DNA from: Paracyclopina nana
Taxonomy: Eukaryota; Arthropoda; Copepoda; Cyclopoida; Cyclopettidae
DNA: 64,000 bases
Direction of reading: 5' to 3'
NCBI GenBank assembly: GCA_019096065.1
Contig: JAGUCH010000001.1
Location: forward strand, 13,516,001-13,580,000
The notes below the pieces were generated by a model, which was not told where the DNA came from, did no database searches, and was given only the letters and a program-made list of their open reading frames with translations. The stretch's first letter is position 1. Each line of letters starts with the position of its first letter. Made by a program: the position numbers and the translations under genes. Below, in pieces: positions 34,620 through 48,200 of the stretch.

Positions 34620-34625
34620 AATAAA
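34620..34625 (+). terminator. Polyadenylation signal of the dipeptidase-like gene
   Basis: A canonical AATAAA lies 150 bp after the stop codon, before the 3' end of the convergent Ig-like gene. It is the first such hexamer downstream of the stop on the plus strand. Confidence 0.65.
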
Positions 34626-34713
34626 ACAGTTGGTACCTTTGTTGAAAAACGTAAAATTTTGGATTTTTTTCGAGTAACCTTTTTTTCTTAATTCCGGGGT
34701 CTATTAATTCTCG

Positions 34714-34719
34714 TTTATT
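34714..34719 (-). terminator. Poly(A) signal abutting the Ig-like gene stop codon
   Basis: Read on the minus strand, the stop TGA (34722-34720) is followed immediately by AATAAA. If used, the 3' UTR would be only a few tens of bases. It lies about 90 bp from the convergent dipeptidase signal. Confidence 0.55.
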
Positions 34720-35309
34720 TCACATATCAATCTCTTCAATCATGTTAGTAATGGATTCGATGGAAAGAAAGAGGCCTTCCAGGAACTTTCCCAAGTACGC
34801 AGAAATGATATCCATCATTTCAGAATGCACATTGATCATCACATAATTGCTCGAGTTCGTCCAAGCCAGAGAGCTTGCAAGTTGTAATTGGCAAGTCCAG
34901 TTCCCTTGGTGTTTCATTTTTGCAGCCTCTTTGATGTCCAAGTTGCACGAGCCCACAGTGAAATTGCCTCCACAGCTCATCCCCTTGTCGATGAAGGTCA
35001 TGTTTGGACTCTGCCATGAAAAATCTCATTCAGATAAAAATTCCACAATAAAATTGATCGAAGCTCGCTCACCTTGCACTCAAACTTTTGGTTGAACTCT
35101 TCATTCCAAGGATCAATCACTTTGATCCAGGCGCAACTTGTGATCGATTTGTTGCCTGATAGGGTCCCATTGACCCATTCACATTTCAGTGTGATATTGG
35201 AGCCCATTTGAGAATAAATGGCTTCATTTGGGCTGATGGCTACTTTCTGGCCTTGGACAGAAAGGGCAAAAATGCCGGCAAAAAGCAAAACTTTGTCAGG
35301 TAAGTCCAT
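34720..35309 (-). CDS. Secreted single immunoglobulin-like domain protein, 2 exons
   Basis: Exon 1 is 35309-35073 and exon 2 is 35010-34720, with a 62-bp GTGAGC...AG intron in phase 0. The product is 175 aa. It has a signal peptide (hydrophobic VLLFAGIFALSV, residues 7-18), then one Ig-like fold: the strand-B Cys in NITLKCEW (C43), a Trp in CAWIKV, and the strand-F Cys in GNWTCQLQL (C119). Four further Cys (59, 77, 92, 101) suggest two extra disulfides. Several N-glycosylation sequons (NIT, NGT, NKS, NMT, NFT, NWT) are present. The C-terminal tail is helical and amphipathic, not a clear membrane anchor, so the protein is probably secreted. The function is unknown. It starts only ~70 bp after the poly(A) signal of the cuticle gene on the same strand. 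Confidence 0.8.
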
Positions 35310-35376
35310 AATGAAGACTGACTACTATTCATGAAAAAATGATCGAATACAAAGCATTTCGTCACTTCCGGAGTAA

Positions 35377-35382
35377 TTTATT
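35377..35382 (-). terminator. Poly(A) signal of the cuticle-protein gene
   Basis: AATAAA on the minus strand, 74 bases after the stop codon and ~70 bases before the start of the Ig-like gene on the same strand. Confidence 0.6.
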
Positions 35383-35455
35383 ATTAGCTCCTGTTACGCT
35401 TCAACAATGCCCCAAAATAGAAAAAACGAGTGAATAGCAAAAAGTTTAAAATTAT

Positions 35456-36143
35456 CTATCCAAAAGGATTGAAGGTCAAGGGTCCTTCATTTGCGTAGAG
35501 TTGTTTTTGAACGTATTCCCGAATGTTGCTGTTTTTCCTCCAAGCTTCAGGACGTTCATAGGTAACTTCAGCTACAAATCCGGATGCTTCATCAACATAA
35601 TATTTGGTTCGCTGCAACCTTCCATCTGGTAAATGAACATACCTAAAATATTTTTTTAAACACTTGATACTTTGACAATTAAGTAAAAGTTTAGTATCAT
35701 CTACCATTCCCCTTTGACTTGGTTTTCATTCCTGTGTTCAATTTGGCCATAACTTTGCTCGTCTACTGGCGAGTTCACTCCGTACTCAAATCTATAAGGA
35801 TCGTCCAAGGGTAGGTATGAAGCCATTGAAACTGCCACAAAAAAGGAGCAGACCACTAAAAACTGCATGTCCTGCAACATTGGAATGAAGTCAAACAAGT
35901 TCAGGCCCTTTGACAAAAAAGCTCAGCCTGAATGCATCTTAATATGGAAGCTATAATAAGACATTGAATATTCAGCTTATTTCACCACATTACTCAAAGC
36001 AGAAATCAATGAGCTAAGGCAACAATTTAATCTCTGATTTTGAAGGTTATTTGAGTCTGGAGTAAAACGCAGAGTTATGCGAGGAGCAGAAATATTTGCT
36101 CCGGAAAGGAGTGATTTCGTAACCTTACCTTTACCAAATTCAT
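35456..36143 (-). CDS. Cuticle protein with chitin-binding Rebers-Riddiford domain, 3 exons
   Basis: The exons are 36143-36129 (ATG plus four codons), 35871-35705 and 35642-35456, giving 122 aa. Exon 1 codes MNLVK and ends at GTAAGG. Exon 2 begins after TTGCAG with DMQFLVVCSFFVAVSMA, a secretion signal. The mature part contains YRFEYGV, then KGEWYVHLPDGRLQRTKYYVDE and SGFVAEVTYE. This is the chitin-binding 4 (RR) pattern that cross-links to chitin in exoskeleton. A tiny first coding exon under a TATA box is typical of arthropod cuticle genes. If exon 1 were wrong, the internal ATG at 35868 would still give a 116-aa secreted form. The RR subclass is not clear. Confidence 0.85.
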
Positions 36144-36201
36144 TGCTGTCCTCGGTTAAGCGTCTCTTGCACAAATGCACATTTAAGTCGAGCACTATCA
36201 C

Positions 36202-36209
36202 TTTTTATA
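36202..36209 (-). promoter_or_regulatory. TATA box of the cuticle-protein gene
   Basis: TATAAAAA on the minus strand, 59 bases before the proposed ATG at 36143, a spacing that leaves a ~30-base 5' UTR. It supports the short first exon. Confidence 0.6.
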
Positions 36210-39200
36210 TTGAAATGGTTGACAATCCGGAGCATTGCGTCGCAGTGTTGCCGGCTGGCAAATGACGTTCTCGTAAAAATGTCCCGTTTCTTAATTAAGC
36301 TTCCTACTATATGGGCTTAAGGCTTAAGCAGGCAATGACCGCTCAAAACAAGTTTCTTGATCGTTGGTGTCAACTGTATTACGTTCTTTTTTCAGCTGGA
36401 TTTATTTATATGGCGTACCACTTGGCACATCAGACGAATACGCAAATTCACTTCATGGCATCGTTGCAAAAATCATGTAATGATTTCATTGAGAGGTTTA
36501 TTTAACTCATGCGATTGACATATGCTCGCAGTTGATTCTGCCCAATTTTGATTGAATCCATGTAACAATATCAAAATCCGGATTAGAGGGGAATCTTTCT
36601 CCAGCTTAAAATACTTTTATCTGTTTTCCAATATTGAGTCTGTGGGTTGGTTATATGAGGAAAAATAATCTTTAATGTGGGCCGATTAGCCGTGATTTTA
36701 ATTGCCCCTCACAAATCATCGTGAGCCTGAAAAGAACTTGTAAGTGTCGGGCGTCACCAGCCAAAACAATCTTTATTGACTGCTGCACCATTAAATGCAC
36801 TTCTATTCTATTTCAATCAGCCCGAGCCACATACCATTAATAATTAAGAGAAAAAAGGGTGCCAAAAAAACTTGAACCCAACTTCCTTGCAGCGTGGCGT
36901 GGGGACCGCCAATAAAAAACACAGATGTTATTTGACATGCAAACGATATTTGGTAAATAAAGAACTAATGAAGCCTGCCCAATATGACTAATGATTTCAG
37001 CATTGTTTCACTAATTATGCTGTATGCAATTTGAATGTTGCACGCGCGAAGCTTTCAGCAGATAATAATCATTTGTTCAGTTGTTTATACTAGCTCGAAT
37101 TTGCTTTTCTACGCCTATTTTCTTTTCCGTTCAGCAGACATTATTGCCATTTTCTCACATTTTCAGAGCTGCATTTCTTTTGAAATAACTTAAAAAATAT
37201 CCTTTTACAACAGCAGTTACGCATTTGCTTTTTCAGAGAGCGACAGCTTGTTTTTTCTGGAAGCCTTAATGTCTGTTTTTAGGAGAAAATTATGGAGCAA
37301 ACCGTATTTTCATCATGACAGCTCATAAAAGGTTTGAGAAGGGGAAGAAGAAAACTATCAAAAACTTTGTTTGCCATCATGACAGGTGTCTGTGTACAAT
37401 TCTCAGAAATTCCCTCTAGCGAGCAAACAAACTGGGAGAATAGAAAACTTTTGTCGTCGTTTGACTCTCTTTCAAGTATTCATGGAAGCAGTCATAATTT
37501 ATAACTCTTTTGACTTCACATGAAATCCAAGTCATTTCCTTTCTCACATGAATCCCATTTTCGTGTGCCCTGAAAACTTTCAAAAATGACATGCAATTCC
37601 TTGATTAATTCATGCTACGAGAGCTATACGCTGATTATAGAATAAACGAGCGAGCAGGATTGAACTTTTGAGCAAATTGCTTTTGGCAAGTTCTGCTTTT
37701 TCATTCGCGAGTCTGGAATCCTTTACAATAGAGCACTAACGAATGGTTGCCTAGCTGACATCCACACAATGCCAGCAGCAAATTCCAAGATGTGCCAAAA
37801 AAGTTCTAGCTGGTAGATTCTCCCCAAAATGTTGAGAGAGCTTTGCGTAATACCCCAGTTTGGATAGATAGTGCAGCATAGTGGTGTTGTAAAAGTAGCC
37901 AAATAAATACATCGATCCATGTGCCAACATCCATCATTTTGGTTATGGATTGGCCCATTGATATCTTACACCAAGGCGAATCTTTCCCCTTTATGCGTAT
38001 ATACTCTGGCAAACAAGCTGAAAAGATCAATATTATAGTAGAATCAGAGTTGTCCCTTTGAGCCTATACAGCTGAAATTGAAATTGGTGTGCTTTCTTGG
38101 ATTATGTCTGAAAAAGGGGGAGAAAACGATGAATGATGAAGATTTCCCCGTCATTCTGACCAAGCTATTAACAACTAGCTCCTATTTCTCAACTTTTTGC
38201 CATGCTACCACTGCGCTGCTGGTTGGACTTGATGGAAAAAGTCCAGCAAGAGGGAAGTAATAAAAAAGTAGTAAGAAGAAATAGTTTTCTTAGCTTGGAA
38301 AGTGGCCACATGGGATTTGCCAGTAGTGAAAGAGGGCTATTAACGTTTCGTAGGAAAGAATTATGGCATCCTATTAGCTGATATCAATGGCTCTGTCATC
38401 CATTTCATTGCAAAAGTACCTCGAACAGTTTTGCGAAGCTACAACAATGTGAGAAAGTCAAGATAATGAAAAGGAGTGGTGGAAGAAGAGGCTCAGGCTG
38501 GAAACAGGATGTAAAGTGAAGATAAATGGAAACTTGCCTAGAAGAATGTGCCAACACCTATTGCAAAATACATTTGATGCCCTCAGAAATGCTACGAAAA
38601 TTATCTTTTTCTCAAAGCCCCTGGCTACGAAAAAGTAACTTTTTGTCCAAGAGAGTGGACAGACTAATTATTTGTCTGGCTAGAATGAGAGGGCTATTGG
38701 CTATCTTACGTGGAATAAGTTATAGTTTTTGCTGAAGGAGAAAAATTTACCATTCTGGAGCTGGCATTTGCCAGAAGGAAAGAAAGTCAAGGCATTTACA
38801 TTCCGTCTTCGTCTTCCAGCATAGAGTGAAGAGTGGAAAATAAACCAGCAGCAAATCTGCTCACTGTGTGAAGAAATCAAGTCCATCTTGTGTATGAATG
38901 CGAGCTTGATGAGGCCCCAAGAGAGACAAAATGAAGGAGGGTGTCTCGCAATTATTATGCATTCAAGACGAGTAGAGAGAAGCTCGAGTTTTGCCCCATT
39001 TATTTTGCGCCTTTATTAGACCTCCATGAAAGAGGAAAATGTGCTCTAAATAAAGGCAACGCATTGAATACAAATAGCAGCATGATGCCTAAGCACAGAA
39101 GTTCAGAAAGTTTGGCCTGTTTTCCTTTAATCGATGATATTCAACGTTCTAGCTTTGGAGTTCTAATTTTTGCTTTCTTAAAAAGTCGCTTCCTTCCCAA

Positions 39201-42200
39201 ATAGTTAGTTGTGATTATTACACTATGCCAAGTCAGTCTAATGGATTTGGCATCACGCCATTGGCACAACTTTGTTACCCTAATGGAAAATAACTTTGGA
39301 AAGGATGAGGGAATGCACTCGGGATCCCTTTGAAAGCCTATCTCTACAGACACACCTTAGGGATTACTTTCTCCATTACTCTATTAGGGAAAGTCGTTTT
39401 TTCAAAGAATACTATCTATTTTTCCAATTACGACGACTGCCGAAGCTAGGATTTGCGAGCCACCCTGTAGCACAGAAGATCCAATTAGGAAACGAATGTC
39501 GTGGATCCAAAAAAAAGTTTTTCTTCCCAATTTGTAGAGAGAGAGAAGCAAGAACGAAGGTCCTTCTTCTCTTTTTATTGATTGTTTGCTGCTGCACTAG
39601 CTACTACAACTAGTACTGTGCCAGAGCTTGGTTGGATCTTTACCTACCCTAGATTTATGGTAGAATTCCCTGCTATGTTTACTCAGCCTGTCAGATGCAA
39701 CAGCAATCTGAGCCAGAACACACATTGCACAGCTCACAACAAAGTCTTCCTTTCTGCCAGCATATGGTTTAGTGGAACTGAGCCTGGAACAAAGTTCGGG
39801 TCTAGGTGAAAAAGAAGGCAGCTTTTGAGAACAGCTTCAACTCACATAAATCTTGGGAAGTTCAGGCAAACTTTCTCCCATATGAAGCCATTTAATAAAT
39901 GGGTAATTTACTGCAGGAAGCAGCTGTTGCGCGTGCGAGTTATGCACTAGAATCGCGCGCTCTTTGTTTACACTGCGATATTACGGGAAAAATGACACGC
40001 TTTTTCCATTTGGATAATGATGACGCGCGAGGACTTTCTGTATGGACGAAAAGTTGCTGGATTTGGCGGTTTTGCAGCAGCAGATATTACAAGCTCAGTT
40101 GGATCCTCCTTCAATTACGGAAGTGAGGCAAGCCAGGCGAAAACCCAATTAGGATTGCTTTCTAAAGGGGAAAACCTGATGCCACATCCAGCCTCAGTCC
40201 TCTTCTTGATGGCAGTGGCATATGCTGCAACAAGGCAATAAAAGAATAATAGGAAGCCTACGCTATATGAAAGGACATCAACCTCTTTACTGCTTTGAGT
40301 GACCATTTACCAAAAAATTGCGCCAGCTGACGATCACGGACCCTTCCATGGGCTGACATTTTCCAACTCTCTTTTCTCCATTAGATACTCACAACAATGG
40401 CATAAAACAATGGCAGTATTTTCGTATTATGCACGGAACATTAAGACTTATCTCCCACTACAAGCTGCGCTGTATATTATGCTACAGCAAAAAAAACTTT
40501 TTGATCGTTTGCCCTCCTCCAACAGCCTCATTTGTTTCTGTCAAAAAGTGTCCCCCTTTTTGGCTAAAAAACGACTACTATCCTGGCTGTCAAAATAAAT
40601 TGGCCAATATTGCAAAAGTTCTCGTAATTCGTCACGGTGCGGTGGTCTGCGGATTTGCTGAACTTCAATATTTGTCCTATGAGTCAAAGCTCTCAATCTC
40701 CACTGTCAAGAGGTCTCATGACCGAAATGGCAGGAAGGAAACAAAAGGGGAAACTTCTTAATCCCCTCCCCGCAGCCTTCTTTTCTACGAGTTTGTAAAA
40801 CATGACAAGATAATTCTCACAAAATCGATTCTATAGTCTCTGCGTAGAAAACAGCTGACTGAAAAACGTGATGATCTGAGCGGAAGATCGACCTTATTGA
40901 AAATCACCTAACCTTTCAGATATCTCATTCTATGTGACCACACGTCTTTTCAATGTTTATGAGAGCTGAGCACGACTCCTCGGCCCTTTTTTACGGAGTG
41001 GTAAACATTTCATGTCCAAAAGTCGTAGAGAGAGAGACTACAAAAACCGACTTTTTTCTGTATCTCGATTTCAGTTGGACAAATGTTCCCCTCACTATAT
41101 ACTAGCCACACTAGCTGAAGTAAATAAAATATAGCTTCAATCTATCTATTTGTCAGCTTTTTTTCTGGGGGATGAAGTCAAGATTGGCAATTCCTCAAGA
41201 GCTCTCTCATACATCATCAATCTTTTTGTTCCACATTCAATTCATCAAGAGGCTTTTGAACTTACTGTTTGCTCTTCATTTTCATAAGCACTAGAGCAAA
41301 CAGCAAATCTGAATAAAAGAGAGCTCTAGAATCGCATCGATCGGCGAACATGCTTTACCCCGAAAATTGTTATTACCAGTCTTGTTTTGGCTAGCAGGAT
41401 CAATAATCGTTGCTTCAGAGTCGTCGTGGACCATTAAAATTAGAGCTCTGTTCGGCTCAGAGTAGCGTCAATCCGATCGATTTTCATGCTTTGCATCTCC
41501 CTAATTTGACCAGAAGTAATCCTGTTACACCTACAAGATGATCAATACCAAATGATATGCCCTTCAATATTTGCATTGGGGTTCCCTTACCAAACGTGGC
41601 TCTAATAGGTAAGTTTATAGCTTAATTTAGCTATTGTTTAAATAGGTTCATAGCTGAATATAGCTGTTATTTTGGAAGGGGTTTCGGAAAAGCTGTCTTT
41701 TAATTTTTGCTCTGGTTCTTTCCCTCATCCAACTGTCGTTAACCAATTTATAGCTCCATCTTTGTTCGTTCGCATGAGCTCTGTTTTTTATCGTCTTCTT
41801 TGTCCTCAATATATTTCCATTGATGTCGTAACTTCCAACTTTCCCTTGTCCAACTTTGCTCTGACTTTCTTGTACAGTTGTTATATTTTGCATTGCAGCC
41901 GCTATTGTCACTTGGCTCAATATTCGTTCAATGCTGGAGTTATGCTACCATAATGAGAAAATGAGATTTTTTATGGCAGCCAGCGCACTGCTGCTGCGTT
42001 GCTGCAGCAGCCATACTAGTAAAATCGTAGAAAGCCTCTGGGGAATAGCAATTGTCATGACAATGGGACCTTAGAGGTCCAATGAAAATGAGACCGAGAT
42101 GAAATTTCCCCTCAAATAACGTGTCAGAGTGTGCAGAAGCCAGAGGAGCGTGAAAGCAAAGATCTTTAGAAAGCCAAATCGATATGGGACGAACTGGATG

Positions 42201-45200
42201 AAAATTCACCCAAGAGACGCTCCGAATGCCACCCGCTGCCACTGTGCAACGTGTGTGTGCATCACAGAGACAAAACAATTTGACACGCCATCTGTGCTGA
42301 GGTTCCAACAACAGTTTCCATCATAACTCAAAACACAGACTATGGGGAGCAAAAGACAGACAAAATGCAATAGATGGTGCTGAATTTTTGGTTCTTTGGC
42401 GTACGAGTAAGCGTGCGTAGCAATTGCGGTAAAAATAGCACCTCAAACAAAAAGTAAACAAAAAGTTTTTTAGAATTGTAGGCAACAAAATGACAAAGAA
42501 AGCTCTCTTTTTGAGCTTGTAACAGTACAATTGATTCAAGGAACAGAATGCTACCATTTTGAGCAAGATTCATGAAAGTCAAGGAATTTTGGATCATGAG
42601 TCACATCATATCCAGACCTGAGCATGAAGGATCGAATAAGAAAAAATAGCCTTAATTTTTGCAGCTCTACTTTGTGTGAATTCAAAACAAACAAGTTCAT
42701 CTGGTGTGGATTCATTAAAAAGAGCCAGTTTTTCGACAAATTAGCCATTTCTTGCAATGAATTGAGGAAAAAGTATTTTCTGGTAATCATGATGGCCATG
42801 CTATAGTTGTTGTACTGGCATGGCAAAAGCTAAGAAAATTGGAAAAAGCCAGCCCAAAAGTAGTGAACTGTCCCTAATTTTTAGAAATAGTCCTCAAAAA
42901 CTTGGTAATATCTTTGAATCTAGGGCTTTGAAAATAGGTATCTTCAGCATAGGAAATCTTTTAAACTACAAGTAGTTTAGAGAACCAAGGAGAACCAAAA
43001 GATACTGCACCTCTATTCAGAGAACCAGCCAATTTTAATTGTGAGCCCACCTAGACAAGGCAGTTCTCAGCCCTCCATGGTTTCGACTAAAATCCGCTAT
43101 TAGAAATATGGCTCTTCTAGTTTCGCCCTATTGATCAGACGAAAAAATAAAATAAAACCTTTTTTTTACATGCATAATGGTCCATTTTCCAAGATCATAT
43201 TCTCTTTGTTATTTCTGTTAAGCTCGCCTCTCGAGTTTCTACTCTCATATGAGTCAAGAAACTAGAGTATGAAAAAATTCCTAATAAATCACTTGAGCCA
43301 ATAAATTCCCTTATCTTACCACTCCAGCAGGGCTGCTGAAAGCTCAACATTTATTTTACTGAGTAGACCGTCCGCCAAGAATGGACTTTCCACTCTGGGA
43401 AATCAGTCTGTTCCGGGCATTAGGTTGTTATGTTAATGGTAATAAAGACCTTTTTCGAGGAGAGTTGTGCATCTGGCCATTTTCCCAGGGAAAGTAGGCT
43501 CTTACTTTGCGATAAGTACTGGTATACCCTCCTCGCACTAATTGGGTTTTCCCTCCTACTTCGTCTTTCTCAAGAGGAGTTCATCTATCCATCAAGTTGA
43601 GTGGGGAGCATGAACTTGAAAATACTTATGCCACAAAGACGAGAGAAAAGCGCAAAAAGAAAGCTGCGTGCAATATCAATTGAGGAAGCCCTGCTTTTCA
43701 ATTTCAAGCTTTCTGTCGTTATAAATGGGCTTGAGGATGATTTATAGGTGTTTTATTGGATATTTGCTCAGCTTGGAGCCTTGTTTCTTGGAGTAAAAAG
43801 GCAGCTGCTTTCACAAATGTATTGAAAGTCGATTTTTCGGAAATGGAGCCCCTGCTGAGACCCTGAGCACAATTTATGTTCGGATTACCCTTGTCCCTTT
43901 CTCATAAAATGCAGTCGTAAGCGAGGGGGGTAGTAGGTAGGCAAAATTGAATCCTTTGAAGTTGAAGCCTTCATTCATCACACTCTCTAGCAAATTACGC
44001 TTCTCCTGCTGGCTGGTAGGTGAAAGCCATGGTGGCCTAGTTTTCCCATTTTTTAATATCCCAGTTTATATAGCTCATCTTTGCAAAGTCCAATATCCTG
44101 GCCCCAATTGTGGCTTGTCGCGCGCGCAAAACCCTCAAGGGATTGTTGCTATCCAGCGCATATGGATCGATCCCAGCAGCAGAGTCCCCAGATATTTCTG
44201 GACATGTGCATTTGGGACTCACAAATTAGATCGCTATGTTGCTAGAGCAACAACAGCTCCGGGAAAATTGACCATTCTCGCGCAGATTGCAAACTGTGCA
44301 ACAAAAGTGACTGTCACCATATTGCTGATTGCTTTCGCCTTGAATTAGCCTGAAAACGCCGCGTTGCAAAACTCATCGCAGCCTGTAGGGTTTGTATATC
44401 TTAAAGCTCCTGCGCATGCGCGCACACCAAGGCCCGAGAGACGTGCCGCGCCAGCGCCAGCATACTGTTCAGATTTCTCAAAAATCGCTTCTCTCTGCTT
44501 TTCCAGAGCTCTAAAAGGAGTATACCTTTTCTTTATTATAGAGACGAGAAAGGCTTTGTGTGAGTGACTGTGGCTGCAGGCCACATCATTTTTCGCTCAA
44601 ACGGCCATATTATGTCCAGCTGGCACACAAAAGATGTCTTTGGTCGGTTCCTCGTGGTCTCTTGATCAGACTTTCTAATATCCTTTTTGCTTCTCTCCTC
44701 CTCTTCTCTTCCCACATGCCATATAAAAAAGCACAATTTTTGCTCGAATGCTTCAGCATCTCTTTCTCCATTTAGATCCGAATCATCGTAGCGTTAACCG
44801 CTCGAAAAAGGCAATTTCAGAAGAGAAACATAAAAAGTATCGTAAACCTATCTATTTATGGCCCCCAAATGCAATCTGGAATTTGGAACCCGTTTTGGCT
44901 TGGATCAATAGAAAGTCGGACTTTCTGCATATTATTTCAGCTGCTTGATTGCGTGCACCATTCTCGACAATTCCACAGATTTGATGTTCAAACTCACTCA
45001 ACCGGAGCATTTTCCACTTGATTGTCCTGTCAAACGAGCTGGAAAATGGCTTGGGTAAAATAGGAAATTTGATAGAGGGCGCCATTAGCATCAAAGACAC
45101 ATAACTGCTCGCGCCATCTCTCGACAGCAGAATTTATATACGATTTTCAGTCGGCTCGACGCCAAATGTTCTGGGTGGAATAGAAATGAGCCTCAATGAC

Positions 45201-48200
45201 CTCTCGCGTTCGTATTTCTTAGTGGGTGTTAACTTCCTCTTTCCTCGAATTGTGAATGGGACTTTTAACCCGATAAGACGTGGGTTTTATGACTAGCTGC
45301 GCATAAAAAAGTCCATATTAGGCAGTTTTTGTGGCACGTAGAGAAAGCTTCTCATCAGCACACACAAACGTCTCCTAATTAGTTTTGACAGCTAGGTGAT
45401 AATGCACATGACAAGCTTTTACCTAGATGAAAAAAGTAATTTCGTTGGCATGCACGTACATAAAATATGCTGATAAGAATTTTGTTTCCTAGCAGCCATA
45501 ACCGTCTCATAAATGCTTTTAATTAAGATAAATGGAGCCAAAGCTAGATGAGCCTATATGCTTCATTAGATTTGAGAGCTTATTGCTTTCTTGCAAAATA
45601 TGACTCGCATGGCGCCATCTGCTCCACATTATTAATAAGTGCAATAGCTTGAAATTACAAGAAAGCCTACGCAAAATTCTTTTGCCTTTGCCTTTTCTGT
45701 CCATCTTGATGGCATAAATCTATGCATTTCTTTGCATTTGTCGTCTGCTCGAAGGCCTAAACTCGCGTGACAACGTCAATCAGCCAAAATAGTGTGTAAA
45801 CACTGACTTGCGTGACCCTCATAATTAGGCACAGAGAAAAATTAGAATACTCTACATGGAGAGATGACAACAACGATCCCTAATCCAAAGTGCTTTGCAC
45901 TAAGAAATCCGGATACCAGAGGCGAAAATCCTTCTAATGCCAACTGCCTCAAGGGGGAAAGAGCCTAGAGCATCTTCTATGAGTTAGGTTATATTAGGCT
46001 TTCTAAGCTGGAAATGCAGCAGGGCTCTGCAAAAACCAAACTTTGCTGTCGCTCTATTGTAATGCTCAATTAAGAGAGGAAGGCCGCGTCGTGTTATTCT
46101 TCCATTTTCTCTCAAAAAATAAGTCTACAGGGTTATAGTCATAAGCCCGGTTCCAACAAGGAAAATCAGCAAAGTCAGGAGACGTAACTTGACTTTTTAG
46201 CATAGTCAGGTCACAGCTAGCTCGCGCGCTCAGCTCAACCTGACTTAACTGGTTTACCGTACTATACTATGCTGATATCCCGTGTTGGAACCGGGCTATA
46301 GCCTTTTACTGTCTCAAGCTTTGAGGGAAACTGGAATACCCTGCAGAGTGGTTTGTTTTCGAGTGTCCCCTGAGCTAGAAATAAAGAGGCTAGTAGTGTG
46401 GAAAATATGGCGAGGGGAGAATGAGACAAGACACAACAACGAGCTACTGCTATCTGAGACTCGCGCACACAACAACCTTATTTTTACGAGCAAGCTTCTG
46501 CTATAGTATGAGGAACTCATTTCACGCCTTTTTGCTCTCCAGCTCACTTGAAAATGTCTCATCAACGAGGCCGTAAAAGTGGTAGCCAGGAGTGGAGGAA
46601 GTTTTCTCAATGTGAAAGCAGATCATCATCGCTTTCTCGGTTGCTGTTGTCTTGAGGTGTTACAGATCGATGTGTAATGCACACCAATCTCATTGGTATT
46701 CCGCAGTGAGGAGACGAGATACATCAGGAATTTCCAAAGTCTCGCAACAAAGGCGAAATCCACGAGGAGAAGCAAAAGAACATCTCCCTTTCCTTCTTTG
46801 GCTCTCTATTCAATTTCAATTCTTCTTCATGGTTGAGAAAAACCAGGCCGACGTAAAGCTGTTTTTGCTGGATCCATCTTGATGTCTTCACAGTTGAAGA
46901 CAACAGATGTCAGACGCGAGGAAAGCTGAGAAATAACACAATGTCTTACTAGCTTTATCTTTTTCCACCTCCTTGAGTGGAAAAACAGATCCCTCTTATC
47001 CTGAAGAGAAAGGAAATCTTGGCCTGTACAACTGTCATATTTATATTCATAGTGGGTGAGCAGCAATAAATAATGACACAAAAATCCTTAACAGTATAGT
47101 AAAGCCTCTTTCGAACCTCCATGCAACTATTCCAACGCAGTGGCTCTGACAGCGAAAGTTGTACAGTCTGATTTGTGAAAGCTGACTCCCGAAATGGAAA
47201 CGTTGATGTGGTCTGAAAGCAGTGGTGGCAGTCTGAAAACGTCTGTTATCGTTTTCTACCTCCCTTTCACACCAGCCAGCGAGTGGGAGCCGAATGGAGA
47301 AGATTCTTGCCAGTAGAGAGTCTTATCACTACCATTAAGGTGAAATATGCTGCTTGGAAGTAGCTGGGGTGAGGCTTCGGATAACGAGAGAATTTGCTGC
47401 GTATATTGCTTTGATCAAGAGAGCTTGTGGATCTAATTATGCACTTCATATCTGCTGCAGTTATAGAGTTGCTGGTGATGTCAGGATGTATTGGGAAAAC
47501 AATTTATACTCAAGAGCCTTCCTAACATCCCATTACCCAGGAAGGGGAATAAGAGCACCCAAGAGAGGATGATGCTGTTGCTCTCTTATATATATTTGAT
47601 ATTGGAAAAAATGTCTCCAGTCAAGTTGTTTGCTCTTCTCTGGCAAACATAACATCATGTTGAGATAGATCTTTGATCAAAGTGAAAAAATACTGCAAAA
47701 GATTGAAAAGACCTGCTCGCCATTTGAATTAGGAAAACTCGTGAAAGCTGCACAATTTTAAAACCCCTTTCATCTCTGTTTTTCATTTTCTCCTCACAAA
47801 AAGGGAAGGCTAGAGGCCGGCTCTTTTCATTTTTGAGAGGTGCTCAGTAGACCATGCAAGGATCTTTTCAACTTTTGAGCTCAGTGAAGAAGGGGAAGAA
47901 GACCGAAACTTTGTTGAACTTCGGTAATGAGACTTTCCCACAGAAGAAAGGGATGCTGCTCTCACAGTGTCCCCAAAACCTTGTCCTCTCCTCTTACAAA
48001 CTCTCAGCTTAGAGGGCCAACTTTAAAGGGACTTTTCTAGGTAAGCATGACAAAGAGGAAGTGTAATGAAACAAGTTTTTAGGATGACAGCAACCCTTGG
48101 GAACCGAGAGAAAGCAGCATACCAATTTATCTCGGAAAGTCCCATGGGACCTCAATTTTTCAATACAGTAGACCATCCATCCGCTGCTTTCAAAATTCTC

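Noticed and set aside
43947..44348. 133-codon open stretch in the gene-free region
   Set aside because: Hydrophobic C-terminus but no promoter, splice sites or homology I can see; expected by chance in 12 kb.
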